The notes under the pieces were generated by a model. That model was not told the DNA's origin and made no database searches. It was given only the letters and a program-made list of their open reading frames with translations. Made by a program: the position numbers and the translations under genes. From Gemmatimonadales bacterium (lineage in GTDB: Bacteria > Gemmatimonadota > Gemmatimonadetes > Gemmatimonadales > GWC2-71-9), in NCBI GenBank assembly GCA_025934955.1, contig JAICWE010000031.1, positions 1-39,477 on the forward strand: a DNA stretch of 39,477 bases. Direction: 5' to 3'. This document shows, piece after piece, positions 9,496-21,107 of this stretch (position 1 is the stretch's first letter; the number at the start of each line of letters is the position of its first letter).

Positions 9496-10179
9496 TTACA
9501 GCAGGCCGGCCGAGGCGAAGCTGACGAAGCGATCGCCCGCGATGATCACGTGATCGTAGATCGGCAGGTCCAGCAGCTCGCCGGCAGCGACGAGCTGGCG
9601 GGTGACGGCGCGGTCTTCCGCGGAGGGCGTGGGGTCCCCGCTGGGATGGTTGTGGACGACGATGACCCCGGCCGCCGCCTCCGCGATGGCGGGGCGGAAG
9701 ACCTCGCGCGGGTGCACCAGCGAGCTGTTGAGGAGCCCGCGGGTGACCAGCACTTCGCGCAGCACCTGGCTCTGGCTGTCCAACGCCAGGAGATGGAACT
9801 CCTCGACCGAGAGGTCCCGCAGCCGCGACGCGAAGATCGCGACGACGTCTTCCGGCTCCCGGATTCGGGCCGGCACCGGCCGTGCCTCGCGCGCCAGCCG
9901 CGCGCCCAGCTCGAACGCCGCCGCCAGGCGCGCCGCCTTGGTGCCGCCGATGCCCGCCGTGCGCTTGAGCTCCGCAAGCGGCCGGCTGGCGAGACGGCGG
10001 AGCGAGCCGTCCGCCTCGGAGACCAGTGCCGCGGCGACCTCGGTGACGCTGCGCCCGCCGGCACCGGTGCCGAGGAGAACCGCGAGCAGCTCGATGGCGG
10101 TGAGGGCGGGCGCTCCGAGGGAGGTCAGGCGCTCGCGCGGACGGTCGTCCTGGGACAGTGCGGCGATGGGAGCGGCCAT
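9496..10179 (-). CDS. radC: RadC/YeeS-type JAB domain protein
   Basis: A member of the RadC family whose true function is uncertain; the historical DNA-repair role has been questioned. The 227 residues comprise a helix-hairpin-helix-containing N-terminal part (UPF0758-type, with RPRERL at 13-18 and TAGIGGTKAARLAAAFELGARL) and a C-terminal JAB/MPN metal-binding domain. That domain has the motif HNHPSGDPTPSAED at 176-189, including H176, H178 and the later D189. I chose the ATG at 10179; a TTG at 10215 would add 12 residues, and neither has a convincing ribosome site. The gene stands between secA and the rel promoter and is probably its own unit. Confidence 0.9.
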   Translation of the reverse strand: MAAPIAALSQDDRPRERLTSLGAPALTAIELLAVLLGTGAGGRSVTEVAAALVSEADGSLRRLASRPLAELKRTAGIGGTKAARLAAAFELGARLAREARPVPARIREPEDVVAIFASRLRDLSVEEFHLLALDSQSQVLREVLVTRGLLNSSLVHPREVFRPAIAEAAAGVIVVHNHPSGDPTPSAEDRAVTRQLVAAGELLDLPIYDHVIIAGDRFVSFASAGLL

Positions 10180-10259
10180 GCCGGAGCATGGCCCGGGCGA
10201 GGGCGCCGAACGCAATCATTTAGCGCGCGGGCGGTGCGAACGACGGCGGGCCGACTCGC

Positions 10260-13417
<3,158 letters not shown>

Positions 13418-13421
<4 letters not shown>

Positions 13422-13996
13422 CCTTCTCCGTCCAAATACAGCCGGTGGGCCGCGATGTATTCCGCGACCGCGTCCGGCACCCAGTAACGCACCGACCGTC
13501 CCGCCCGCACCCTGCGGCGGATCTCGGTCGCCGAGATGTCCACCGCCGGGACCGGCAGCGTCTTCCAGACCGCCGCGGACGCGGGTATTCCAGCCCCGGG
13601 CCTGGCAAAGGCCGCGACCCGAGCGAGCCGTGGAATTTGGTCGGCTTGACGCCAAAGGTCGAGTTCCCGCGCCGCATCGGCCCCGACGAGCAGCACCCAC
13701 TCGCGGCCGGGCTCCCGTTCCCGGAGGGCGCGGAGCGTGTCCACCGTATAGGAGGGGCCCGGGCGATCGAGCTCGAGCGTCTCCACCGCGAACCGCGGCG
13801 CGCCGGCGATGGCGAGCCGGACCATCTCGGCCCGCTGCTCCGGCGAACCACCATGCCCCGCGTGCTGCTTGAACGGCTGCGATCGTGCCGGCACGAAGCG
13901 CAGCGCCTCCAGCTCCAGCGCCTCGACCACCGCCTGCGCCACGATCAGATGACCGTGATGGATCGGATCGAACGAGCCGCCGAAGAGCCCGATCAC
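13418..13996 (-). CDS. nadD: Nicotinate-nucleotide adenylyltransferase
   Basis: NadD joins nicotinate mononucleotide and ATP to form deamido-NAD. The 192 residues begin [20 protein letters not shown], the nucleotidyltransferase signature with the (H/T)xGH motif HHGH. They end with the [21 protein letters not shown] block typical of NadD. Length is normal. The start is the GTG at 13996, 7 nt after the bamD-like stop, with a weak ribosome site. Its stop overlaps the secA start by 4 nt, so the two are likely coupled. Placement between a Bam lipoprotein and SecA has no obvious metabolic logic. Confidence 0.95.
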
Positions 13997-14003
13997 CGCG
14001 CCG

Positions 14004-14837
14004 TCACGACTGCCCCGGCGCCGCGGGCGGGACCGGAGCCGGCGGCTCGGGCGCCGCCGGCGCGGGACATGCCTCCGCGACGCCGTTCGCCTTCTCGTGG
14101 AAGCGGCGGAGGTAATCGCAGGTCTCCTTCACGTCTTCCCGATATCCCAGCACGCGATAGGCGTGGACCAGATCCAGCAGCGCCTGCGGCGCGATGTTGG
14201 TCTTGGGATACGTCGCGACCAGATCCTTGAGGTAGAGGATCGCCGAGTCGTACGCCTTGAGTCGCAGGTAGTACACCGCCGAGCGGTACTGCTTGTAGGC
14301 GAACTTCTCCTGGAGCTCCGCGATCCGCTGCTGCCCCTTCACCGCCGCCTCGCTGCCGGGGTAGCGGTTCACCAGCTCCTGGTAGGTGGCGCGGGCGGTT
14401 TCGCCGTAGGTGGGATCCAGCTCCGGCTTGCGCCACAGCTCGGCGTAGGCGTCGCCCACGCGGAGCAGCGCGTCGGGAGCCAGGGGGTCGTTAGGCGTGT
14501 CGTCCGACACCTTGCGCAGCTCGCGCGCCGCCTGGAGCTCCTCGCCGCGCGCGAGATAACTCTCGCCCAGATAGAAATGCGAGCGCGCGATCCGCGAATC
14601 GCCCGGCGGCAGCTCGAGGTTCACGCGCTCGAAGGTCGTCGCGGCATCCGACCACTTGCCTGCGCGGAACTCCCGTTCGCCGCGAGTCCAGAGCGAGTCC
14701 ACCGCGGCGGGCGACGCGCTCTGCTGCACCTGGCTCACCTGCGTCGCCGGCGTGAGCTTCGGCGGCCGCGGCGTGCATCCGCCCAGCGCCGCGGCACATG
14801 ACGCCGCGGCGAGGGTCCCGACGATCCTGCCCATCAT
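14004..14837 (-). CDS. bamD: Outer-membrane assembly lipoprotein, BamD-like
   Basis: A 277-residue TPR lipoprotein that probably belongs to the BAM complex, which inserts beta-barrel proteins into the outer membrane. The signal peptide ends in a lipobox LGGC with C21. TPR-type helices follow, including WTRGEREFRAGKWSDAATTFERV, HFYLGESYLARGEELQAARELRKV and YQELVNRYPGSEA, matching the BamD pattern (FxxVxxxYPxS repeats). A Pro/Ala-rich tail ends the protein. The ATG at 14837 overlaps the previous stop (ATGA), with a second ATG directly after. Other TPR lipoproteins such as YbgF/CpoB-like are possible, but the spacing of repeats favours BamD. Confidence 0.8.
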   Translation of the reverse strand: MMGRIVGTLAAASCAAALGGCTPRPPKLTPATQVSQVQQSASPAAVDSLWTRGEREFRAGKWSDAATTFERVNLELPPGDSRIARSHFYLGESYLARGEELQAARELRKVSDDTPNDPLAPDALLRVGDAYAELWRKPELDPTYGETARATYQELVNRYPGSEAAVKGQQRIAELQEKFAYKQYRSAVYYLRLKAYDSAILYLKDLVATYPKTNIAPQALLDLVHAYRVLGYREDVKETCDYLRRFHEKANGVAEACPAPAAPEPPAPVPPAAPGQS

Positions 14838-15763
14838 GGTGTTCCCGTCCGGGCGCTGTCGCCCGCCGTAGGGGCCTGCCCGAGCGCGCGCAGTCGCGCG
14901 GCCGCGGCGTGGCGAATCGAGTCGTCCTGCTGCGAGTGCGCGAGCGCCGCCTGAAAGGCGAGCGCCGCGCCCACACTGTCACCCTGCGCCAGGTGCGCCT
15001 GGCCGATGCCGAGCAGCGCACGCCGGCCGGTCGGCGAAACCGAATCGTACTGCACTCCCTCGGCATACCAGCCGATGGCCGAGCCGGCGTTGCCGTCGGC
15101 CAGCTCGGCGGCGCCGAGCCGGAGCGCACAGTCGGCGAGGCCGTGTCCCGCCGCGGCCCGCGCCGGAGGCTGCAGTCCGCGCCGGAGCGCGGCACGGTAG
15201 GCGAGCACCGCCTGGTCGCAGGCACCCTGACGCTGGAGCAGGTCGCCATAGACCTGGACCAGCGAGTCCATCGTCCCCTCATCCGGCGCCGCCGCCATCG
15301 CGTCGGGCAGGAGCGGGAGGAGGTCGGCGTCGGGCATCGCGTGGGAGCGCACCAGCGTGAGCACGTAGCGACCGACCGAGCGGTCCGGCGCGATGGCGCG
15401 GAGCCCGTCCACCGCGGCCTGGAGCGCAACGGCGTCGCCGGCGCGATCCGCGGCCCGCGCGATCGTCTCCAGGCCATCGGCCGCCTCGTCGGCCCGCGAC
15501 GGGTCCTCACCGGCGAGGCGAAGATAGCCGTCCACCGCCTGCTTCGGCTTCCCGGCGTGCATCGCCGCCGCCGCTTCCTTGGCCCAGAGCCGGCCGTCGG
15601 AGCCGCGCGTAAGCGCGGCGTCGTACTGCGCCAGCGCCTCGGGGAACTGCCCCGCCCTGTACGCGCGGTCGCCGGCGCGCTCGGCGTCGGACGGCGGGTG
15701 GCACGCGACGAAGGCCGCGAGCGCGAGCGGCGTCGCCCGGCGCAGGAACGAACGCAGCGTCAC
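14834..15763 (-). CDS. TPR-containing putative lipoprotein
   Basis: A 309-residue protein of tetratricopeptide-like repeats that I cannot assign to a named family. The N-terminus MTLRSFLRRATPLALAAFVAC resembles a lipoprotein signal with C21, though phenylalanine at -3 is unusual for a lipobox. The first repeat (ERAGDRAYRAGQFPEALAQYDAAL) is a clear TPR. Later Ala-rich repeats are weaker, ending in LAQGDSVGAALAFQAAL. The GTG at 15763 overlaps the upstream stop (GTGA) and has GGAG about 10 nt before it; a longer upstream reading lacks a signal. It lies between another TPR gene and the bamD-like gene, so a role in envelope assembly is a reasonable guess. Confidence 0.75.
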   Translation of the reverse strand: MTLRSFLRRATPLALAAFVACHPPSDAERAGDRAYRAGQFPEALAQYDAALTRGSDGRLWAKEAAAAMHAGKPKQAVDGYLRLAGEDPSRADEAADGLETIARAADRAGDAVALQAAVDGLRAIAPDRSVGRYVLTLVRSHAMPDADLLPLLPDAMAAAPDEGTMDSLVQVYGDLLQRQGACDQAVLAYRAALRRGLQPPARAAAGHGLADCALRLGAAELADGNAGSAIGWYAEGVQYDSVSPTGRRALLGIGQAHLAQGDSVGAALAFQAALAHSQQDDSIRHAAAARLRALGQAPTAGDSARTGTP

Positions 15764-16467
15764 GACCGCGATCGCTCCATCATGGCGAGGTACGCCTCGA
15801 CTCGCGCGTCCTCCGGCCGGCGACGCAGACACGCCGTCCACACCTCGCGCGCGCCGGCGGCGTCACCCGAGAGATAGCGCGCCAGCCCGAGCGCCGCCTG
15901 CGCGTCCACGAAGTTGGGCCGGGCGCGGAGCACCAGTTCGAGCTGCTCGCGGGCATCGAGCGGGCGATTGGCCTCGAGGAGCAAGCGGGCGAGCCGGTAC
16001 CGGAGATCGTGGAACGAGGGGCCCAGCTCCAGCGCGCGGCGGTACTGCACGATCGCGTCGTTGAGTGCGCCGGCCTCGGCGTACGCGTCGCCGAGTCCCG
16101 CGTGCTGGTTGGCGAGTCGTGCGGCCGTCGCCGCCGGCAATCCCGCGACCGTGCCGCCGCTCGCCGTGCCGGCTCGGCGGAAGCTCTCCTCCGCCTCCGC
16201 GGTGCGGCCCAGCTCCAGCAGCACGAGGCCACGGTGGATCAGCGCCTCGAGGTAGCGCGGGTTGAGGCCGAGGGCGCGGTCGAACTCGGCGAGCGCGGCC
16301 GCCGGCTGCCCCAGGAGCGAGAGCGAGAGACCGAGCAGATGATACGCATCGGCAAAGGCGCGGCCGCCGGCGGCGACCTCCTCCAGCAGGTGGACGGCGC
16401 CGTAGTAATCCTGCAGCGCGAACCGCTCCCGCGCGCGGACGACGAGCTGCTCAGCACTCTCGTGCAT
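15760..16467 (-). CDS. TPR repeat protein, probably cytoplasmic
   Basis: A 235-residue protein with about five tetratricopeptide repeats and no signal peptide or membrane segment. Repeats include ADAYHLLGLSLSLLGQPAAALAEF, EALIHRGLVLLELGRTAEAEESF, AGLGDAYAEAGALNDAIVQY and DAQAALGLARYLSGDAAGAREVW. Such proteins act as scaffolds; the partner is unknown. I place the start at the ATG 16467, which has GGAG at good spacing, instead of a GTG at 16473. It overlaps the sugar-epimerase gene by 17 nt and the following TPR gene by 4 nt. Confidence 0.75.
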   Translation of the reverse strand: MHESAEQLVVRARERFALQDYYGAVHLLEEVAAGGRAFADAYHLLGLSLSLLGQPAAALAEFDRALGLNPRYLEALIHRGLVLLELGRTAEAEESFRRAGTASGGTVAGLPAATAARLANQHAGLGDAYAEAGALNDAIVQYRRALELGPSFHDLRYRLARLLLEANRPLDAREQLELVLRARPNFVDAQAALGLARYLSGDAAGAREVWTACLRRRPEDARVEAYLAMMERSRS

Positions 16468-17419
16468 GCACACTCCGGAACCACGCGACGAAACGGCGGA
16501 TTCCGTCCGGAAACGGCGTGCACGGCGCGTAGCCGAGCACCGCGCCCGAGCGGGTGAGGTCGGCCGAGGTGTGCTGCACGTCGCCGGGCTGCATCGGCGC
16601 CCAGGCGAGCTTCGGCCTCACGCCCATCGCGGCGGCGATCTCGTCCACCACGACGCGCAGCGGGACCGCACGGTTGCCGCCGAGATTGAAGTGGGTGACG
16701 CCGGCCGGCGCATCCGCGGTCCACGCGACGGCCCCAAGCACCCCGGCGACGATGTCGTCCACCCAGGTGTAGTCGCGCGACTGGGTCCCGTCACCGAACA
16801 GCGTGATGGTCCGCTCCTCCGCCATGGCGCGGGTGAAGCTGTGAATGGCGAGATCGGGCCGCTGGCGCGGACCGTACACGGTGAAGAACCGGAGCGACGC
16901 GACCGACAGGCTCGCGAGCGGCGCAAGTGCGACCAGCAGCAGCTCGGCCGCTCGCTTGGTGGCCGCGTAGGGCGAGACCGGCGCGATGCACGGCGCGTCC
17001 TCGCGGAACGGCGCCGGCGTGTCGTCGCCGTAGACCGACGACGACGAGCCGAACACCAGCCGCCGCGCGCCCGCGCCCCGCATCGCCTCGGCGACCGCGG
17101 CGGTGGCCGTCACGTTGGCTCGGCTGTAGGCGGCCGGATCGGCGATGGACGGCCGGACACCCGCCCGCGCCGCGAGGTGGACCACGATCGTGCCGGCATC
17201 GAGCAGCGGCGCGAGCGCCATCGGGTCGGTGACGTCGCCCTCGACGAACTCGAAGGGCGCGACAGCGGCCGCGTCGGCCAGGTTCCGTTCCTTGACCCCG
17301 CGCGGATAGAACGGGTCGAAGTTGTCGACGCCGACCACCTCGTGCCCCGCCCGTGCGAGTGCCTCCACCACGTGCGAGCCGATGAAGCCGGCCGCCCCGG
17401 TCACCACCAACCGGCTCAC
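16451..17419 (-). CDS. Nucleotide-sugar epimerase, probably UDP-glucuronate 4-epimerase
   Basis: An extended SDR enzyme of 322 residues. TGAAGFIG at 7-14 binds NAD; SSSVYG and Y151-x3-K155 form the catalytic site. [17 protein letters not shown] and the [24 protein letters not shown] stretch resemble UDP-glucuronate 4-epimerases (CapI/LspL type), which turn UDP-GlcA into UDP-GalA. The immediate upstream gene is a UDP-glucose dehydrogenase that would supply UDP-GlcA, which supports the call. The GTG at 17419 overlaps the dehydrogenase stop (GTGA) with GGAAG before it. A UDP-glucose or UDP-GlcNAc epimerase remains possible. Confidence 0.82.
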   Translation of the reverse strand: MSRLVVTGAAGFIGSHVVEALARAGHEVVGVDNFDPFYPRGVKERNLADAAAVAPFEFVEGDVTDPMALAPLLDAGTIVVHLAARAGVRPSIADPAAYSRANVTATAAVAEAMRGAGARRLVFGSSSSVYGDDTPAPFREDAPCIAPVSPYAATKRAAELLLVALAPLASLSVASLRFFTVYGPRQRPDLAIHSFTRAMAEERTITLFGDGTQSRDYTWVDDIVAGVLGAVAWTADAPAGVTHFNLGGNRAVPLRVVVDEIAAAMGVRPKLAWAPMQPGDVQHTSADLTRSGAVLGYAPCTPFPDGIRRFVAWFRSVHAREC

Positions 17420-18726
17420 GGCTTCCGACGTCCGATCCCGTGATACTCGAAGCCCATGGCGGTGAGACGGTCGGGCTCGTAGAGATTGCGGCCGTCGATC
17501 AGCAACGGCCGGCGGAGCAGTTGCCGGAGCCGCGGAAAGTCCGGATTGCGATACTGCAGCCACTCGGTGACGATGACCAGCGCATCGGCGCCGTGCACCG
17601 CGCTGTAGGGGTCGGCGGCGTACAGCACGCGGTCGCCGAAGATGGTGCGAGCCGAATCCACCGCCTTGGGATCGTGCGCCTGCACCCGCGCGCCGGCGTC
17701 GAGCAGTCCGCACACCAGCGGAATCGCCGGGCTCTCCCGCATGTCGTCGGTCTCGGCCTTGAACGCGAGTCCCCAGAGACCCACCGTCTTCCCGTGCAGG
17801 TCGGAACCAAGGAAGCGCAGGGTCTTCTCCAGCAGCACCCGCTTCTGCCGCTCGTTCACCGTCTCCACCGCCTCGAGCAGATCCAGCCGGACGCCGAGAT
17901 TGCTCGCGGTGCGGATCAGCGCCTTCACGTCCTTGGGGAAGCAGCTCCCGCCGTAGCCCGGGCCGGGATACAGGAAGGCGCGCCCGATCCGCTGGTCCGA
18001 GCCGATGCCGAGTCGCACCTGGCTCACGTCGGCGCCGACCTGCTCGCAGAAGTTGGCGATCTGGTTCATGAACGAGATGCGGGTGGCGAGCATCGCGTTG
18101 GCGGCGTACTTGGTCACCTCGGCGGACGCGATGTCCATCACGATGATCCGGTTCCCGCCCTGGCGGGTGAAGGGCGCGTAGAGCTCCTCCATCAGCTCGC
18201 GTGCGTCGTCGGAGTCCACGCCGACGATCACGCGGTCGGGTCGCATGAAGTCGTCGATCGCCGCGCCTTCCTTCAGGAACTCGGGGTTGGCGCAGACCCA
18301 GAAGGGCGTCGTCGTCTCCGCCGATACGGCGGCGCGCACCTTCTCCGCGGTGCCGACCGGCACGGTGGACTTGGTGACGACGACCTTGGGCTCGTTCATG
18401 TGGCGGCCGATCGCGCCGGCGACCGCGAGCACGTGGCTCAGATCGGCCGAGCCGTCCTCGCCCGGCGGCGTGCCGACCGCGATGAACACCACCTTGGAGC
18501 GGCGTACGGCGTCGCCCAGGTCGGTGGTGAAGGACAGGCGGCCCTCGGCCTGGTTGCGCTGCACCATTGGTTCGAGGCCCGGCTCGTAGATCGGCACCTC
18601 GTTCTGCGTAAGCCGCGCGATCTTCTCCGCGTCGTTGTCCACGCAGACGACGTCGTTGCCGGTCTCCGCCAGGCACGCGCCGGCAACCAGTCCCACATAG
18701 CCGCTCCCCACGACGGTGACGTGCAT
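17416..18726 (-). CDS. ugd: UDP-glucose 6-dehydrogenase
   Basis: Oxidises UDP-glucose to UDP-glucuronate with two NAD. The 436-residue protein has the Rossmann motif GSGYVG (7-12), STVPVGT at 120-126 and the catalytic cysteine C262 in [16 protein letters not shown], the wording typical of UDP-glucose (not UDP-HexNAc) dehydrogenases. [21 protein letters not shown] and [14 protein letters not shown] are further family markers. It lies between a wbpA-type dehydrogenase, 3 nt away, and the uronate epimerase it should feed. The ATG at 18726 is well placed. No odd features seen. Confidence 0.95.
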   Translation of the reverse strand: MHVTVVGSGYVGLVAGACLAETGNDVVCVDNDAEKIARLTQNEVPIYEPGLEPMVQRNQAEGRLSFTTDLGDAVRRSKVVFIAVGTPPGEDGSADLSHVLAVAGAIGRHMNEPKVVVTKSTVPVGTAEKVRAAVSAETTTPFWVCANPEFLKEGAAIDDFMRPDRVIVGVDSDDARELMEELYAPFTRQGGNRIIVMDIASAEVTKYAANAMLATRISFMNQIANFCEQVGADVSQVRLGIGSDQRIGRAFLYPGPGYGGSCFPKDVKALIRTASNLGVRLDLLEAVETVNERQKRVLLEKTLRFLGSDLHGKTVGLWGLAFKAETDDMRESPAIPLVCGLLDAGARVQAHDPKAVDSARTIFGDRVLYAADPYSAVHGADALVIVTEWLQYRNPDFPRLRQLLRRPLLIDGRNLYEPDRLTAMGFEYHGIGRRKP

Positions 18727-18729
18727 GGC

Positions 18730-20016
18730 TCAATCCGCCCGCGGCATGACGTGGCGGGTATCCACCACGAGCCGGGCGTGGCGCCGGACCTGCTCGTAGT
18801 CCACTGCGCGGTGATCGGTGACCACCATGACGCAGTCGGCGGCGGCGAGCGTTTCGGGCGTGAGCGGCACCGAGCGGCGTGCGCCGCCGTCCTCGCGATA
18901 GCTCGGCACGTGCGGATCGTGGTAGCTCACCCTGGCGCCCGCCTCTTCCAGCAGATGGATGATGTCGAGCGCGGGGCTCTCGCGGATGTCCTCGATGTCG
19001 CGCTTGTAGGCGACGCCCAGCACGAGCACCTTGGCGCCGCGCACCGCCTTCGATTCGTGGTTGAGTGCGTCGGCGACCTTGCGCACCCAGAACACCGGCA
19101 TCTCGGTGTTGAGCTCGCCGGCAAGGTCGATGAACCGCGTCTTGTAGTTGAGCCCGCGCATCTTCCACGCGAGGTAGTGGGGATCGATGGGGATGCAGTG
19201 GCCGCCGAGGCCGGGACCGGGCAGGAATTTCATGAACCCGAACGGCTTCGTCGCCGCCGCCTCGATCACTTCCCAGACGTCCACGCCGAGCTTGTCGCAG
19301 ACGATCGCCATCTCGTTCACGAGGCCGATGTTCACACTGCGGAAGGTGTTCTCCAGCAGCTTGACCAGCTCCGCCGCCTCGGTGGTGGAGACCGGGACCA
19401 GCGTGTCGATCGCCGGCTGATAGAGCGCGATCGCGACGCGGAGGCAGTCGGGCGTGATGCCGCCGACCACCTTGGGCGTGTTGCGGGTCCCGTAGGTCGG
19501 ATTGCCCGGGTCCACCCGCTCGGGGCTGAACGCCAGGAAGAAATCCTCGCCGACCGCGAGCCCGGTGCTCTGGAGCGCCGGCAGCATGATTTCGCGCGTC
19601 GTGCCCGGATACGTGGTGCTCTCGAGGATGATCGCCTGCCCCCGGCGGAGCGTGCGCTTCACCGCGTCGGTCGCGGCCTGGATGAAGCTCATGTCCGGGT
19701 CCTTGAACTTCGACAGCGGCGTCGGGACGCAGATCGAGATCGCGTCCGGCTCCGCGAGGCGCGCGGCATCGGTGGTGGCGGAGAGCCGTCCTGCCTGCAC
19801 CACCGCCTTGAGCTGCGCGTCGGTCACGTCCTTCACGTGCGAGTGGCCGGCGTTGATGCCGTCGACCACGGCCTGGGTCACGTCGTAACCCAGCACGCGG
19901 TAGCCGGCGTTGGCCAGCTCGACCGCGAGCGGCAGACCGACGTAGCCGAGTCCCACGATCCCGAAGAGCGCCTCGCGGCGCTCGGCCATGCCTACCAGTT
20001 CGTCAGCGACAGTCAT
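18730..20016 (-). CDS. wbpA: UDP-N-acetylglucosamine 6-dehydrogenase, WbpA-type
   Basis: A nucleotide-sugar dehydrogenase of 428 residues, distinct from the neighbouring Ugd. GLGYVG is at 22-27 and the catalytic C274 lies in GPGLGGHCIPIDPHYLAWK, the version found in UDP-HexNAc dehydrogenases (WbpA/TviB/WecC class). The GHSHVKDV stretch at 58-65 also fits that class. In the WbpA route the product is UDP-GlcNAc uronic acid. The next upstream genes are WbpB-, WbpE- and WbpD-like, which strongly supports this role. The ATG at 20016 has GGAG about 11 nt before it; an ATG nine codons later is possible. Confidence 0.88.
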   Translation of the reverse strand: MTVADELVGMAERREALFGIVGLGYVGLPLAVELANAGYRVLGYDVTQAVVDGINAGHSHVKDVTDAQLKAVVQAGRLSATTDAARLAEPDAISICVPTPLSKFKDPDMSFIQAATDAVKRTLRRGQAIILESTTYPGTTREIMLPALQSTGLAVGEDFFLAFSPERVDPGNPTYGTRNTPKVVGGITPDCLRVAIALYQPAIDTLVPVSTTEAAELVKLLENTFRSVNIGLVNEMAIVCDKLGVDVWEVIEAAATKPFGFMKFLPGPGLGGHCIPIDPHYLAWKMRGLNYKTRFIDLAGELNTEMPVFWVRKVADALNHESKAVRGAKVLVLGVAYKRDIEDIRESPALDIIHLLEEAGARVSYHDPHVPSYREDGGARRSVPLTPETLAAADCVMVVTDHRAVDYEQVRRHARLVVDTRHVMPRAD

Positions 20017-20020
20017 GCGT

Positions 20021-21082
20021 CTAGTACTCCAGCGGCAGCGCGACGCGACGACCGTCGCGCGCCGAGAGATAGGTGGCGATGAGAATCTCCAGCGACCGCA
20101 GCCCTTCCCGGCCGTCGGTTTCCGGCTCCAGCTCGCCGCGCAGCGTGCCGATCACGTTGTCGTAGTACGCGGGATGTCCGAAGCCGTACACCGAGGTCGT
20201 CTCGTAGCTCGCCCGCTCCACCAGCGCGTCCTCCGGCCGGCGGTCGGCGAATTCCCAGTGCTCGATCCGATTCACCGCGACCCCGCCGACGCGCACCGTG
20301 CCGGTCTCGCCGATGATGGTGATCGAGCCCTCGAGGTTCTTGGGATAGGTGAGCATGGTGACGTTCATCGAGCCGAGCGCGCCGGTGCGCCAGCGGATGC
20401 TCACCACGCCGGTGTCCTCGACCTGGATGTGGCGCGCCAGCGTGGCGGTGTATGCCTGCACGCTCTCCACCGGGCCGATCAGCCAGTCGAGCAGGTCCAC
20501 GTAGTGGCTCGCCTGGTTCATGAACGCCCCGCCGTCGAACTCCCAGGTGCCGCGCCATGGCGCGCTGTCGTAGTACGACTGCGGCCGGCTCCAGAAGACG
20601 TTCACGTTCACCATGTAGATGCGGCCGAAGCGGTCGTCGGCCACGGCCCGCTTGAGCAGCTGGAGCGTCGCGTTGCGCCGGTTCTGCTTCACGACGAAGA
20701 GTCGCACACCGGCCTGGTCGCACGCGGCGACCATGCGCTTCCCGTCGCGCCAGCGTGTCGCCATGGGTTTCTCGGTCATCACGTGCCGCCCGGCCGCGGC
20801 GACCCGGATCGCCTCTTCCGCGTGCAGTCCGCTCGGCGTCGCGAGGATGACGCAGTCGGCGTCGGTGCCGGCGAGCATCGCGTCGAGCGAGCTGAAGCCG
20901 GCTGCGCCGGTCCGCGCCACCGCCTGCTCCAGCGGGGCGGGCGCGATGTCGCAGACACCCACCAGCTCGACCCGGTCCTGGTGGCGCTCCAGCGCGTCGA
21001 AGTGATTGGCCGAGATCCGGCCGCACCCGACCAGCGCAAAGCGAATACGGCGATCGGTGATGAACGGCTTGGTGATGAACAT
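20021..21082 (-). CDS. wbpB: Gfo/Idh/MocA oxidoreductase, WbpB-type
   Basis: A 353-residue NAD-dependent oxidoreductase. The N-terminal Rossmann motif is VGCGRISANH (18-27) and the family EKP motif lies at 104-106 in TEKPMATR. The start FITKPFITDRRIRFALVG matches WbpB, which oxidises the 3-hydroxyl of UDP-GlcNAcA before transamination by WbpE. Later stretches NRRNATLQLLKRAV and GAFMNQASHYVDLLDWLIGPV are typical. The ATG at 21082 has a poor ribosome site but overlaps the stop of a 9-codon ORF (MSASPSVAR, 21082-21111) that itself starts on the wbpE stop, so coupled re-initiation is plausible. The wbpA-like gene begins 4 nt downstream of its stop. Confidence 0.87.
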   Translation of the reverse strand: MFITKPFITDRRIRFALVGCGRISANHFDALERHQDRVELVGVCDIAPAPLEQAVARTGAAGFSSLDAMLAGTDADCVILATPSGLHAEEAIRVAAAGRHVMTEKPMATRWRDGKRMVAACDQAGVRLFVVKQNRRNATLQLLKRAVADDRFGRIYMVNVNVFWSRPQSYYDSAPWRGTWEFDGGAFMNQASHYVDLLDWLIGPVESVQAYTATLARHIQVEDTGVVSIRWRTGALGSMNVTMLTYPKNLEGSITIIGETGTVRVGGVAVNRIEHWEFADRRPEDALVERASYETTSVYGFGHPAYYDNVIGTLRGELEPETDGREGLRSLEILIATYLSARDGRRVALPLEY

Positions 21083-21107
21083 CAGCGGGCGACCGACGGG
21101 CTGGCGC

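Noticed and set aside
13422..13700. 93-codon N-terminal extension of SecA
   Set aside because: It is the shadow of nadD. The family start MIKKLM at 13421 has a ribosome site and overlaps the nadD stop.
17420..19168. In-frame 583-codon N-terminal extension of the sugar epimerase gene
   Set aside because: The extension is the shadow of ugd and the wbpA-like gene. The Rossmann motif starts 8 residues after the GTG at 17419, which also forms a normal GTGA overlap.
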